From assembly GCA_052387235.1 (NCBI GenBank), contig JBQTJJ010000109.1, positions 1 to 25,173 of the forward strand: a DNA stretch of 25,173 nt, in the 5' to 3' direction. Position numbers and translations under genes: made by a program. This DNA comes from JBQTJJ01 sp052387235 (lineage in GTDB: Bacteria; Actinomycetota; Acidimicrobiia; Acidimicrobiales; GCA-2861595). Under the pieces are notes generated by a model that saw only the letters and a program-made list of their open reading frames with translations, made no database searches and was not told the origin of the DNA. The number at the start of each line of letters is the position of its first letter. Within the stretch, counting starts at the first letter, position 1. This document shows positions 1 to 7,714 of the stretch, in pieces.

Positions 1-1080
1 CATGGGGATGCCGAGGCGGCGCAGCGGCTCCACCGCCAGCGCCTCCATGATGGCGGGGTTGGACCCGCCGGCCGCCACCCGGTGGCGGCCCACCGAGTCC
101 AGGCGGATGCGCGGCGACACGCCGTCGTCGGCCTGCACCAGCGCCGCCGCCCCGCCCAGCACGTCCTCCATCACCGGCATGTCGTGGCGGAGGTGGCCCT
201 GGAACTTCATGCCCAGCTTGGCCAGGGAGCCGCCGGCGATGACGGCGACGCGGTCGAACAGGCCGGCCGTCACCATGGCAGCCGCCGTGACCAGCGCCGG
301 CGCCGGCGCGGCGCAGAAGTTCTTCACGTCCATGCCCGACGCCTCGGTGAGCCCGGCCGCCTCGGCCACCGCCTTGGCCATGTTGCCGCCGCCCCGCTGG
401 TAGCGGTCGCCGATGGCCTCCTCGCCGCAGCCGATGACGAAGTCGACCGACGCGGGGTCGATGCCGGCGTTGTGGAGCAGGTGGAGCAGGGACAGGGTGG
501 CGGTGGCCTTGGACGCCAGGTTGTCGAGCAGCACGCCGGCGCTGAGGGACTCGTCCTCCTCGTGGGCGCCGGCGATGGCCCCGCCCAGCCGGCTGGCGCC
601 GAGGTGCAGGCCGAGGGCGCCCTTCCGCGACGCCACCGCCTCGGGGTCGCCCACCGCCTTGTCGATGCGGTCGAGGTCGAAGTGCTTGGCCAGGGGATGG
701 TCGGCCAGGGCCTTCGCCGCCTCCTCGGCCACGTCGGGCGCCAGGACGAGCAGCTCGAAGCGGTCGACCACGGCCATCAGGCCGAGCAGCTCCAGGTCGG
801 GGACGATCTCGCCCCGGGGACCGAAGCGGGAGGCGGTGCGGTCGCCGTTGCCGAACCAGGGGCGCTCGCCCATGTCCCGGGGATGGACGGCGCCGATGTA
901 GGCCTGGTGGGGCGCGTAGGCCACGGCGTCGTCGAACGACCGCAGGGATCCCAGGAACTTGGCCTTGACGTCCTTGCTCTTGGGAAGCTCCCGCATCGGC
1001 TTCGACCCGTGCCGGGCCAGGCCGGGCACGTGGCCCAGCACCTGGGTGGCGCTCGCCACCACCGCCGCCCGCTCAGTCAT
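1..1080 (-). CDS. grdC: GrdC-type component C subunit (acetyl-phosphate-forming), 3' end outside window
   Basis: In amino-acid reductases, component C takes the carboxymethyl-selenoether from component A and releases acetyl phosphate. GrdC is the thiolase/FabH-fold subunit. The 360 visible residues begin with ATG at 1080, behind a GGAGGAGGAGG-type RBS, and the frame is open through base 1, so roughly the last 150 residues are missing. Family-like segments are GHVPGLARHGSKPMRE (about 16-31) and FDDAVAYAPHQAYIGAVHP (about 49-67). A condensing-enzyme nucleophile region, VKNFCAAP, places the likely active cysteine at residue 256, preceded by VIGCGEEA. The start overlaps the end of the grdB-like gene by 8 nt, so the two are translationally coupled. 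A grdD-like gene would be expected beyond the left edge. Family assignment is confident; substrate and physiological reaction are not visible from sequence. Confidence 0.85.
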   Translation of the reverse strand, partial: MTERAAVVASATQVLGHVPGLARHGSKPMRELPKSKDVKAKFLGSLRSFDDAVAYAPHQAYIGAVHPRDMGERPWFGNGDRTASRFGPRGEIVPDLELLGLMAVVDRFELLVLAPDVAEEAAKALADHPLAKHFDLDRIDKAVGDPEAVASRKGALGLHLGASRLGGAIAGAHEEDESLSAGVLLDNLASKATATLSLLHLLHNAGIDPASVDFVIGCGEEAIGDRYQRGGGNMAKAVAEAAGLTEASGMDVKNFCAAPAPALVTAAAMVTAGLFDRVAVIAGGSLAKLGMKFQGHLRHDMPVMEDVLGGAAALVQADDGVSPRIRLDSVGRHRVAAGGSNPAIMEALAVEPLRRLGIPM

Positions 1081-2389
1081 CGCCGTCCTCCTCCTCCACC
1101 GGGAACACCGTGGGCCCGCGCACGGCCGTGGCCACCGCCTGCAGCCCGCGCTCCACCAGCCGGCGCCGCCAGCGCCGCTCCGCCTCGGCGTCGAGGCTGG
1201 GGTCGCCGGTGGGGTAGGGGATGCCCCTGGTGGGGACGATGCGAGGGGCGCCCACCCGCTCCGCGATCGACACCAGGTTGCACAGCACGGCGGTGGGGAT
1301 CCCGGACCGCTCCAACTCCTTCGCGAGCGTTGCCCCGCAACGCGTTCCGGTGCCTCACGTGGCTGTGAGCAGGGCGGCCTGGACCCCCTGGCGGCGCAGG
1401 TCGGCGGCCCACTCCACGCCGAAGCGGCGGGCGTTGCCGACCGACGTGCCGTTGCCGGCCGTGACCAGGTACTCGCCGTGCAGCCTGCCGATGACGCCCT
1501 CGCTCTCCAGCTGGCGGGCGGCGTCGAGGGGGAGGATGCGGTTCGGGTCCTCGTTGGCCCACACGGTGGAGAACCCGCCGTGGACGGAGCGGTACTCGCC
1601 GGCCGGGAAGGCCTTCATGCCGCCCACCGCGTAGCGGAGCCAGCGGGTGGCGCGGGCCGACTCGAGGTTGCCCGGGTTGGCGTCGGGCACGAGGGCGCCC
1701 TCGGTGACGAGGGCCACCAGGGCCTTGGACACGTCGGGCACGGGGGCGGCCGGCGTGACCTGGTCGAACCGGGGCAGGGGGACCTCGGTGGCCCCGCGGT
1801 CGCCGCCCAGGCGGGCCAGCACCAGGTCGACGGCCCGCCGTGCGGCCGGCTGGTCGACGGTGACGTTCCGGCGCGGGATCTTGCCGACCCTGCCCTCCTC
1901 GGCCGTGAGGGCCTCGCCCGCCGCCACCTTCCTGGCCGCGGCGGCGAGGGTCTCGAGCGACGGCCCCATGTGGCGGGCCACCTCGGCGCTGGCCACCACC
2001 GGTGCGGCGCCGGCCTCGTCGAGCCCGGGGTTGTCGGCGTGCATGGACGCCACCACCGGGATGCCCTCGCCCGCCACCGCCTGGGCCACCCGGGCGCAAG
2101 CCAGGCCGTAGCGTCCGCTGGTGAAGGCGGGCCCCGCCACCACCAGGTCGGGACGGGCCGAGCGGATGAGAGAGAGGATCTCGTCGATCACCTCGGGGCC
2201 GCCGGCGTGGTCGTCGCCGCACCACACGGTGGCCACGATCTCGTAGCCGTCGCCCAGCAGCTGCTGGAGCTTGCGGCCCGGCCCCACCGGACCGGCCGAC
2301 GACGAGGGCGGGGTGGCAGCCGTGTCCTCGCCGCCCTGGCCGGCGAAGAACTGGTTGATGTAGTGGACGACGCGGATGTGGGTGGTCAC
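1073..2389 (-). CDS. grdB: GrdB-type reductase component B, selenoprotein with in-frame UGA (Sec345)
   Basis: Component B gamma subunits (GrdB glycine, GrdF sarcosine, GrdH betaine) carry the selenocysteine that attacks the substrate. The gene starts at GTG 2389, overlapping the upstream stop (GTGA), behind AAAGGA at 7 nt. It encodes 438 residues if TGA 1357-1355 is read as Sec345, matching the length I recall for the family (about 437). N-terminal VVHYINQFFAGQGGED and LVVAGPAFTSGRYGLACARV are family hallmarks. Before the UGA the frame reads AALLTAT; after it GTGTRCGATLAKELERSGIP, then family-like sequence to a TGA at 1075-1073. In the motif I recall, U-G-T-C-T-R-C, the middle Cys is Gly348 here and the distal Cys351 is kept. 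A plain stop at 1357 would remove the active site and 93 residues, all still under coding constraint. Substrate class is unknown. A conventional caller would split this gene. Confidence 0.88.
1327..1343 (-). promoter_or_regulatory. Candidate bacterial SECIS hairpin in grdB
   Basis: Just downstream of the in-frame UGA (1357-1355) the mRNA can form a perfect 7-bp stem, GCGTTGC with GCAACGC, closed by a GGG loop (1336-1334). The stem starts 12 nt after the UGA and the loop 19 nt after it. Bacterial SECIS elements lie inside the coding sequence shortly after the UGA and usually have a G at the start of a small apical loop to contact SelB; both features are present. This is seen directly; SelB binding is inferred. 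No selA, selB, selC or selD gene lies in the window. Confidence 0.72.
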
Positions 2390-3711
2390 GCGGGGGTCCT
2401 TTCCGCGGCCGGGGCCGGCACCGGGTCCTCCCGGCACGTGAGGCGGCCCCACCCGAGGGGGCTGAGCGAGGCGTAGACGACGGCGACGGGCACTTCCATC
2501 TCGGCCCCGGCGGCCAGGCCGGCCACGTCGAGGCGGTCGCCGCCGAAGGCCCGCTCCACCGCCGGCAGCACCAGCCGCTCGTCGTAGTTCCCCGTGCTCA
2601 CCATGGCCGTGGCCTTCGTGGGCGGCACCACGATGGACGGCGCCGTGCCGTCGGGCCCGGCCATCTCGGCGAAGAGCCCGACGGTGGGGATCCCGAGCTC
2701 CTCCAGGGCATCCATCTTGAGCGCCATGTCGGCGTCGGCGTTGCCGCCGCCCTCCTTGGTGACGACGACGGCGTCGAAGCCGGCGGCCTGGCACAGGCGG
2801 GCGGCGTGGGCGCTCACCAGCTCCTTGTTGGCCATGTCGACCGGCTCGGGCGACAGCACCACGCCGGCGCACAGCAGGTCGGTGCCGTGTCGGGCCCGCA
2901 GGGCGGCCACCACCGGGTGGTTCTGGAAGACCCAGGTGGGGTTCTTGAGGCTGGGGTGGCCGAGCTGGCCGCTCACCACCGCACCGTCGTCCAGGTCGTT
3001 GGGGTCGATGAGGGTGGGCAGGGCGATGGAGCCGAAGCTGCGCCCGTAGACGAAGATCTCCTTGAACGTGCCCTGGGTCTGCAGATTGGTGAGGGCGGCC
3101 ACGCGGGGCAGGTTGCCGGCGCCGGCCCGGGGCAGGGCGGGCAGCTCCTCGACCTCGTCCGGCTCGGCGTCCAGCCCGGCGTCGGCCACCCGAGCCGCCA
3201 GCTCCAGGACGCCCTTGCGCACCGCCTCGTACACCGACTCCCACGCCGCCCCGTGGGCCGGGGTGACCTCCACCACCAGATTGGCGGTGCCGCCCAGGGG
3301 CGACAGGGCGGCGCCGGGGCCGGACAAGTCGCCCAGGGCCTCCAGGGCCCGGGGCAGGAAGCCGGCCGCCACCACCGCCGCGCCCCGCAGGACGTGGGTC
3401 CGGCCCCGGCCCTGGGGGCGGGCCGGGCCCACGAAGCCCGGGAAGATGCCGCCACCGCCGGGGCCCTTGGTGCGGGGCTCCACCGCGTCGAGCACCTTCA
3501 CGATGCGGGCCGAGTCGCCGGGCGACACGGCCGAGACCCGCACCTCGGCGAGGGCGGGGTCGGCCATCACCGCCCTCGCCTCGGCCTCGGACACGGTGAG
3601 GACGCCGGCGTCGAGACCGGTAGCGGTGCCGAGCCGCACAGACCGGACACGGTGGACCAAAAGGGTCAGACCGGCCTGCTGCTCGGATGTCGGAGTCGGG
3701 TCGCTGTCCAC
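2386..3711 (-). CDS. grdE: GrdE-type reductase component B (alpha/beta proprotein) homologue lacking the expected cysteine
   Basis: GrdE, GrdG and GrdI are proproteins cleaved at a cysteine to give a carbonyl (pyruvoyl-type) group that binds the amine of the substrate. This 441-residue product has the family's length and landmarks: LTNLQTQGTFKEIFVYG (208-223), LPTLIDPNDLDDGAVVSG (231-248), KNPTWVFQNHPVV (256-268), EGGGNADADMALKMDALEELGIPTV and VSTGNYDE. In the clostridial protein I recall the segment SGNCVSACDKN. Here residues 247-257 read SGQLGHPSLKN, so both cysteines are gone and Ser254 occupies the second position. The N-terminus (start GTG 3711, weak RBS) carries a short extension rich in Ser, Thr and Pro; a later start cannot be excluded. 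The stop overlaps the grdB start. Whether the protein self-cleaves at Ser254 or not at all cannot be seen. Confidence 0.8.
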   Translation of the reverse strand: MDSDPTPTSEQQAGLTLLVHRVRSVRLGTATGLDAGVLTVSEAEARAVMADPALAEVRVSAVSPGDSARIVKVLDAVEPRTKGPGGGGIFPGFVGPARPQGRGRTHVLRGAAVVAAGFLPRALEALGDLSGPGAALSPLGGTANLVVEVTPAHGAAWESVYEAVRKGVLELAARVADAGLDAEPDEVEELPALPRAGAGNLPRVAALTNLQTQGTFKEIFVYGRSFGSIALPTLIDPNDLDDGAVVSGQLGHPSLKNPTWVFQNHPVVAALRARHGTDLLCAGVVLSPEPVDMANKELVSAHAARLCQAAGFDAVVVTKEGGGNADADMALKMDALEELGIPTVGLFAEMAGPDGTAPSIVVPPTKATAMVSTGNYDERLVLPAVERAFGGDRLDVAGLAAGAEMEVPVAVVYASLSPLGWGRLTCREDPVPAPAAERTPA

Positions 3712-3825
3712 GTCTACAGGCCAGTTCTACTCGCGGGGGCCGCGGTTCGAACATTCCGTGAAGTCGGGGGCCCATCGTGCCGACACGAGATCGGCTGGGG
3801 CCGATTCGGAGGAGGGCGTGCGGGC
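3712..3825. promoter_or_regulatory. Divergent intergenic region between Grd-like operon and GGDEF pair
   Basis: These 114 nt must hold the promoters of the leftward Grd-like operon and the rightward membrane protein/GGDEF pair. A TTCGAA sits near 3750, but I see no convincing -35/-10 pair in either direction. The purine run GGAGGAGGG (3808-3816) is the RBS of the rightward gene. Confidence 0.4.
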
Positions 3826-4572
3826 GTGGAGGAGCAGGGACGGCGGCGGTGGTGGCGACGCGTCGTCGTCGCGCCGGTCCTGCTCGGCGTCCTTGCCGTC
3901 CTGGCCGGCGCCGGCGCTGCCGCGGGAGCGTCCGGCCAGCCCGCGGACGGCTCGGCCGACGGGTCCGAGTCCGGCCTCACCCTGCTCCCGGGGGTGATCG
4001 TGCCCCCCGTCACGGTGCCCCTCACGACCCCGGCGCCCACCACCACCCTGCCCCCGATCTCCCCGCCGCCGGCCGAGGTCCCCGGCGCCGGCGTGCCCAC
4101 GGTGACCCTTCCTCCCGCCACCCTCCCGCCCCTCGAGGCGCCGGGCGTGTCCCTGCCCCCGGTCGAGCTGCCCCCCGTGACCGTCCCGATCGCGGTCGGC
4201 GCGCCCGTCGTGCCGGCGCCGGCGCCGGCGCCGGCCGCCGTGGTCGCGCCCCTCACCACCCGGCCGGCCCCCGGCCCGCCGATCTCCGCCGGCGGGGGCG
4301 CCGGGCGGCCTGCGCCGGCGCCGGCGGAGGAGGTCGCCGTCCCCACCCGGGCCACGGCCGCCGCCCCCCCGCCGGTGAGGCGCCCGCGCCCGCCCCTGCC
4401 CCTGCGGCTGAGCCGGGCCGCGGCCGACACGGCCCAGCAGCTCTCCTTCCCGATGGGCCTGGCTTTCGCCATCGGCGCCTTCCTGATCGTCCAGCACCGG
4501 GTGGACCGGGCCGACCCGCGCCTGGCCGCCGGGAGCCGCCTCCACGACGACGACCTGCTGGGCTTCTCGTGA
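3826..4572 (+). CDS. Bitopic membrane protein with Pro/Thr/Val-rich extracytoplasmic linker, unknown function
   Basis: I do not recognise a family. The 248-residue product starts at GTG 3826, 9 nt after GGAGGAGGG; a GTG at 3818 is out of frame. An Arg/Trp-rich cytoplasmic start (RRRWWRR) leads into a hydrophobic segment at about 14-35 that may be a signal anchor. It is followed by about 140 residues of low complexity built from PPVTVPL, TLPPISPP and PPLEAPGV-like units with alternating Ala-Pro runs. A second hydrophobic segment (MGLAFAIGAFLIV, about 210-222) precedes an acidic, Arg-containing tail ending LHDDDLLGFS. This suggests two membrane anchors joined by an extended wall-spanning linker. 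Its stop overlaps the GTG of the GGDEF gene (GTGA), so the two are coupled and it may be a sensory or localisation partner of the cyclase. Low-complexity composition makes distant homology unreliable. Confidence 0.7.
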   Translation: MEEQGRRRWWRRVVVAPVLLGVLAVLAGAGAAAGASGQPADGSADGSESGLTLLPGVIVPPVTVPLTTPAPTTTLPPISPPPAEVPGAGVPTVTLPPATLPPLEAPGVSLPPVELPPVTVPIAVGAPVVPAPAPAPAAVVAPLTTRPAPGPPISAGGGAGRPAPAPAEEVAVPTRATAAAPPPVRRPRPPLPLRLSRAAADTAQQLSFPMGLAFAIGAFLIVQHRVDRADPRLAAGSRLHDDDLLGFS

Positions 4573-6197
4573 GGCCCGCCGCGTCCGGTCTCCGGCGGCC
4601 GGCGCTGGCGGCGGCGGCGGACCTGGCCCCGCTCCAGCGGCGCCTGGCCCTGCTCCAGGTCGTGCGCTACGCCCTGGCCGCGGCGGCGGCCGCCACCGCC
4701 TTCGCGCTCCCCGACGCCCTGGCCGGGCAGGGGCCGGCCCTGGCCGGACTCGGTGCGGTCTACGCCGCCTCGTCGGGGCTGGTGGAGCGGACCAGGCGCC
4801 GCCTCGAGCTCCGGGGCGTCGCCGTCCTGGGTGGCCTGGTCCTGTTCGACGGCGCCTACCTGGGCGTGGCCATGGCGCTCACGGGCGGGCCCCAGAGCGC
4901 CCTGGCCTTCCTGGTGCTGGTGCACGTGGTGGCCGTCACCCTCCTCCTCTCGTTCCGCACCGGGCTCAAGGTGGGGCTGTGGCACGCCCTGCTCCTGTTC
5001 GTCTCGTCCTGGCTCCAGCGGGCCGGCGTCGTCGCCGACGGGCCCGGCGTCACGCCGGGGCAGGCCGCGGTGCTGGGGGCCCTGGCCCTGCTGGCCGTGG
5101 CCCTGGCCACCGCCGTCTTCTCGTCGCTCAACGAGGGCGAGCTGCGGCGGGGCAAGGCCGAGCTGAAGGCCCTGGCCGCCATGGCCGGACGCATGGCCGC
5201 GACCCACGATCCCCGGGAGCTGGCGGCCGCCCTCCTGGCCGGCGTGGCCGACGGCTTCGGGTCGCCCCGGGCCGCCGTCGTGCTGCCCGGCGCCACCGGT
5301 GGTGGCGCCTTCGTCCTGAGACCGGACGGGTCCCTGGTGGAACCGGTGGCACCGGCCCCCCGGGGCCGGCCGGCCCGGCCTGCGGAGACGCCGTGGCCGG
5401 CCCGTCCCGCGGAGACGCCGTGGCTGGCCCGATCGGTCGATGCCGCCCGCGAGCCCGTCCTGGCCGGCGCCCTCCCCGGCGCCGCCAACGTGGTGATCGT
5501 CCCCCTGGTGGTCGAGGGCCGGCTCCTCGGGACGCTGGCGGTCGAGCGCGGGGGCGGCCCGGACGAGCGGATCACGGCCCGGACCGTCGACCTCCTGGCC
5601 CAGTTCGGGGCCCACGCCGCGCTGGCCCTGCACGCGGCGGCGCTGCGGACCGAGGTGGAGCGGCTGGCCAGCACGGACGCCCTCACCGGCCTCGCCAACC
5701 GGCGGGTGTTCCAGGACGCGCTGGCACGGGAGCTGGCCCTGGCCGCCCGGCGGGAGGAGCCGTGCGGGCTGGTCGTGCTCGACGTCGACCACTTCAAGGC
5801 CGTCAACGACACCCACGGCCACCAGGCCGGCGACGAGGTGCTGCGCCGGGTGGGCGCGGCCCTGGCCGAGGCCGCACGTGAGACGGACATCACCGCCCGC
5901 TACGGCGGCGAGGAGTTCGTGGTGATCGTCCCGGCCTGCCCGGCGGGCGAGGCGGTGGTGGTGGCCGAGCGCCTCCGGGCCGCCGTCGCCGCCGGTACCG
6001 CCGGCGGCCCGGTCGCCGTCACCTGCAGCGCCGGCGTGGCCTCCTACCCGGCCGACGCCGCCGACGCCGCCGCCCTGGTCGCCGCCGCCGACGCCGCCCT
6101 CTACCGGGCCAAGCGCCTGGGCCGTGACCGCACCGTCCGCTTCCGCCGGCTCCGCCCCACCCGCCGCCCCCGCCTGCCCCGCACCTTCGCCGCCTGA
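4569..6197 (+). CDS. Membrane diguanylate cyclase, TM-GAF-GGDEF
   Basis: The 542-residue protein would make cyclic di-GMP from two GTP. Start GTG 4569 overlaps the previous stop. Residues about 33-205 contain several hydrophobic segments. A cytoplasmic GAF-like domain follows (about 215-370), and the C-terminal GGDEF domain starts with the signature STDALTGLANRRVFQDAL. The active-site motif is GGEEF at 446-450, an active variant. An RxxD inhibitory site, RETD at 437-440, lies exactly five residues upstream, so product inhibition is expected. DVDHFKAVNDTHGHQAGDEVL is the metal- and base-binding region. Within the GAF-like domain, two near-identical 23-nt copies (5382-5404 and 5409-5431) encode PAETPW twice, a recent tandem duplication. 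The C-terminus is Arg/Pro-rich. The activating ligand is unknown. Confidence 0.9.
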   Translation: MRPAASGLRRPALAAAADLAPLQRRLALLQVVRYALAAAAAATAFALPDALAGQGPALAGLGAVYAASSGLVERTRRRLELRGVAVLGGLVLFDGAYLGVAMALTGGPQSALAFLVLVHVVAVTLLLSFRTGLKVGLWHALLLFVSSWLQRAGVVADGPGVTPGQAAVLGALALLAVALATAVFSSLNEGELRRGKAELKALAAMAGRMAATHDPRELAAALLAGVADGFGSPRAAVVLPGATGGGAFVLRPDGSLVEPVAPAPRGRPARPAETPWPARPAETPWLARSVDAAREPVLAGALPGAANVVIVPLVVEGRLLGTLAVERGGGPDERITARTVDLLAQFGAHAALALHAAALRTEVERLASTDALTGLANRRVFQDALARELALAARREEPCGLVVLDVDHFKAVNDTHGHQAGDEVLRRVGAALAEAARETDITARYGGEEFVVIVPACPAGEAVVVAERLRAAVAAGTAGGPVAVTCSAGVASYPADAADAAALVAAADAALYRAKRLGRDRTVRFRRLRPTRRPRLPRTFAA

Positions 6198-6277
6198 CGC
6201 GCAGGAGCCGGAGCGGCGCGTCGACGCAGCGCCGCGGCGTTCGTAGGCTGGGCGGCACGCGACCGAGGGGAGGGCCG

Positions 6278-6688
6278 ATGAGCCCCGAGATGGCCAGGAG
6301 CGACGAGGAGTGGCGCCAGCAGCTCAGCCCCGAGCAGTACGAGGTGCTGCGGCGCAAGGGGACGGAGCGGGCGTTCACCGGCAAATACGTCCATGCCAAG
6401 GACGACGGCACCTACCGGTGCGCGGCCTGCGGCGCCGCCCTGTTCATGTCGGACACCAAGTTCGACTCGGGCACGGGCTGGCCCAGCTTCACCGAGCCGG
6501 CGGTGGCCGAGGCGGTGGAGCTGCTCGAGGACCGCAGCCACGGCATGGTGCGCACCGAGGTCGTGTGCCGGCGCTGCGGCGGCCACCTCGGGCACGTGTT
6601 CGACGACGGCCCCGGTCCCACCGGCCAGCGCTACTGCATCAACTCGCTGTCCCTCGACCTCGACCCCGACGCACCGCCCACGTCCTGA
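6278..6688 (+). CDS. msrB: Peptide-methionine (R)-S-oxide reductase MsrB
   Basis: MsrB reduces the R epimer of methionine sulfoxide in oxidised proteins. The 136 residues span a complete single-domain enzyme starting at ATG 6278, 4 nt after GGGAGGG. Structural zinc ligands are Cys48/Cys51 and Cys97/Cys100. The substrate-binding segment FDSGTGWPSF is intact, and the nucleophile is Cys120 in RYCINSLSL, cysteine rather than selenocysteine. A TAGGCT -10-like element near 6244 could drive the gene. The preceding 80 nt hold no other gene. Confidence 0.96.
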   Translation: MSPEMARSDEEWRQQLSPEQYEVLRRKGTERAFTGKYVHAKDDGTYRCAACGAALFMSDTKFDSGTGWPSFTEPAVAEAVELLEDRSHGMVRTEVVCRRCGGHLGHVFDDGPGPTGQRYCINSLSLDLDPDAPPTS

Positions 6689-6768
6689 GCCGGGTCACGC
6701 CGGCGCCGGCGGCAGGTCCTCGAGCCGCCACCGAGGCGGTGGGGGAAGGGCTGGCGTACGGCGCCTCA

Positions 6769-6774
6769 TAGGAT
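6769..6774 (+). promoter_or_regulatory. -10 element of a leaderless transcript
   Basis: TAGGAT fits the actinobacterial -10 consensus TANNNT and ends 6 nt before the GTG at 6781. Transcription would start at or next to the first base of the start codon. No Shine-Dalgarno sequence is present, in keeping with a leaderless mRNA. No clear -35 is visible. Confidence 0.55.
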
Positions 6775-6780
6775 CGGCTC

Positions 6781-7617
6781 GTGCCCCGGATCCTCGACAC
6801 GTTGCCCGCCTTCGACGACTACGCCCGCAAGGCGTTCGTCGACACCCCCGTCATGCGGGAGATGCGCTGGCGGGAGCTCTACGAGAGCGCCCACCCCGAG
6901 GTCTTCAAGGCCTTCTACGACGACTCGGCGGTGCAGGAGGGGCGCTCGGCCGTGGTGCGCGAGCTCACCCTCGTTCGGGAGCGGGCCAGGGAGGGCGGCC
7001 CGGTGCTGCACCGGGCCATCGACGAGCTGGAGCCGGCCGTGCGCCGGGTCATGGGCGTGGCGCCCACGCCCGACCCCCTGCACGTGCTCATGGTCGGCTC
7101 GTACTCGGTCAACGTGCTGGTGGGCCGGCTGGGCGACGACGTCGCCCTTTTCCACTGCCTGGAGTGGTTCCAGTCGGAGGAGGGCACGCGCGTGCTGGTG
7201 GCCCACGAGGACGCCCACGCCTGGCACCAGATCGTCCTCGGCACCCGGCCCCCGGAGACCGACGCGGCGTGGATGGCATTCTCCGAGGGCCTGGCCACCG
7301 TGGTCTCCCGGGAGGTCGTCCCGGGGCGGCCCGACGACGACTACTACTGGTTCGGCCACGAGGGCTTCGACGACTGGCTGCCGTGGTGCCGGGAGCACCG
7401 CAGCCAGCTGTTGGCCCGCTTCCGCGACGAGCTCGACGCCGAGGGCACGGCCGAGGCCTGGTTCGGGTCGGGGCTGGTGGAGAAGCGGTGGCGGCTCGGC
7501 TACTACGTCGCCGACGAGCTGGTGCGCGGCATGGGCCGCCCCCTGCCCGAGCTGGTGGCCCTGAGCGTGGACGAGGCCTGCGCCGCCGTCCGGGAGGCGC
7601 TCGAAACTGCCCCTTGA
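6781..7617 (+). CDS. Predicted zinc metalloprotease-like protein (HExxH ... E)
   Basis: The 278-residue soluble protein carries HEDAH at 142-146 (HExxH) followed by WHQ, and a downstream Glu169 in AFSEGLATVVSREV. This is the arrangement of gluzincin-type zinc sites, in which the two His and the distal Glu bind zinc and Glu143 is the general base. The overall pattern is reminiscent of the DUF2268 predicted Zn-protease group, but I am not sure of the family. There is no signal peptide or membrane segment, so it should be cytoplasmic. Start GTG 6781 is supported by the adjacent -10 box and lack of an RBS. It is separate from msrB by 92 nt. Substrate unknown. Confidence 0.72.
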   Translation: MPRILDTLPAFDDYARKAFVDTPVMREMRWRELYESAHPEVFKAFYDDSAVQEGRSAVVRELTLVRERAREGGPVLHRAIDELEPAVRRVMGVAPTPDPLHVLMVGSYSVNVLVGRLGDDVALFHCLEWFQSEEGTRVLVAHEDAHAWHQIVLGTRPPETDAAWMAFSEGLATVVSREVVPGRPDDDYYWFGHEGFDDWLPWCREHRSQLLARFRDELDAEGTAEAWFGSGLVEKRWRLGYYVADELVRGMGRPLPELVALSVDEACAAVREALETAP

Positions 7618-7637
7618 CCTGGCCCCAAGGGCCGGGT

Positions 7638-7666
7638 TTTACCCTTGAGGGTAGACGAAGATACAT
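7638..7666 (+). promoter_or_regulatory. Promoter with palindromic operator upstream of Cys-rich protein
   Basis: The 14-bp palindrome TACCCTTGAGGGTA (7640-7653; 6-bp arms, TG centre) lies between a possible -35 TTTACC (7638-7643) and a possible -10 ATACAT (7661-7666), spaced 17 nt. The TACCC...GGGTA shape resembles CsoR/RcnR-type metal-sensor operators. The short GGCCC-CAA-GGGCC hairpin followed by TTTT at 7621-7640 could terminate the preceding gene. The operator identity is inferred. Confidence 0.45.
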
Positions 7667-7714
7667 GCCCGATCCGGACGTTCCGGCGGCATGACCCCCG
7701 GGAGGTGGACCTTC

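Noticed and set aside
1355..1357. Reading the TGA in grdB as a simple nonsense mutation (pseudogene)
   Set aside because: It falls exactly at the Sec position, the downstream frame stays family-like with no other lesion, and a SECIS-like hairpin follows.
1077..2225. Long ORFs antisense to or out of frame with the Grd-like genes
   Set aside because: Their products are Arg/Gly/Pro/His-rich low-complexity shadows typical of GC-rich DNA and match no family; the chosen frames carry clear Grd motifs.
3745..3765. TTCGAACATTCCG resembling an actinobacterial LexA box, and sharing ACATTCCG with the operator at 24024-24046
   Set aside because: Only half of the LexA palindrome is present, and the shared 8 nt are not part of a dyad here; chance is sufficient.
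7665..7694. Nine-codon ORF (MPDPDVPAA) before the Cys-rich gene
   Set aside because: No RBS, and it overlaps the probable -10 element; no reason to believe it is translated.
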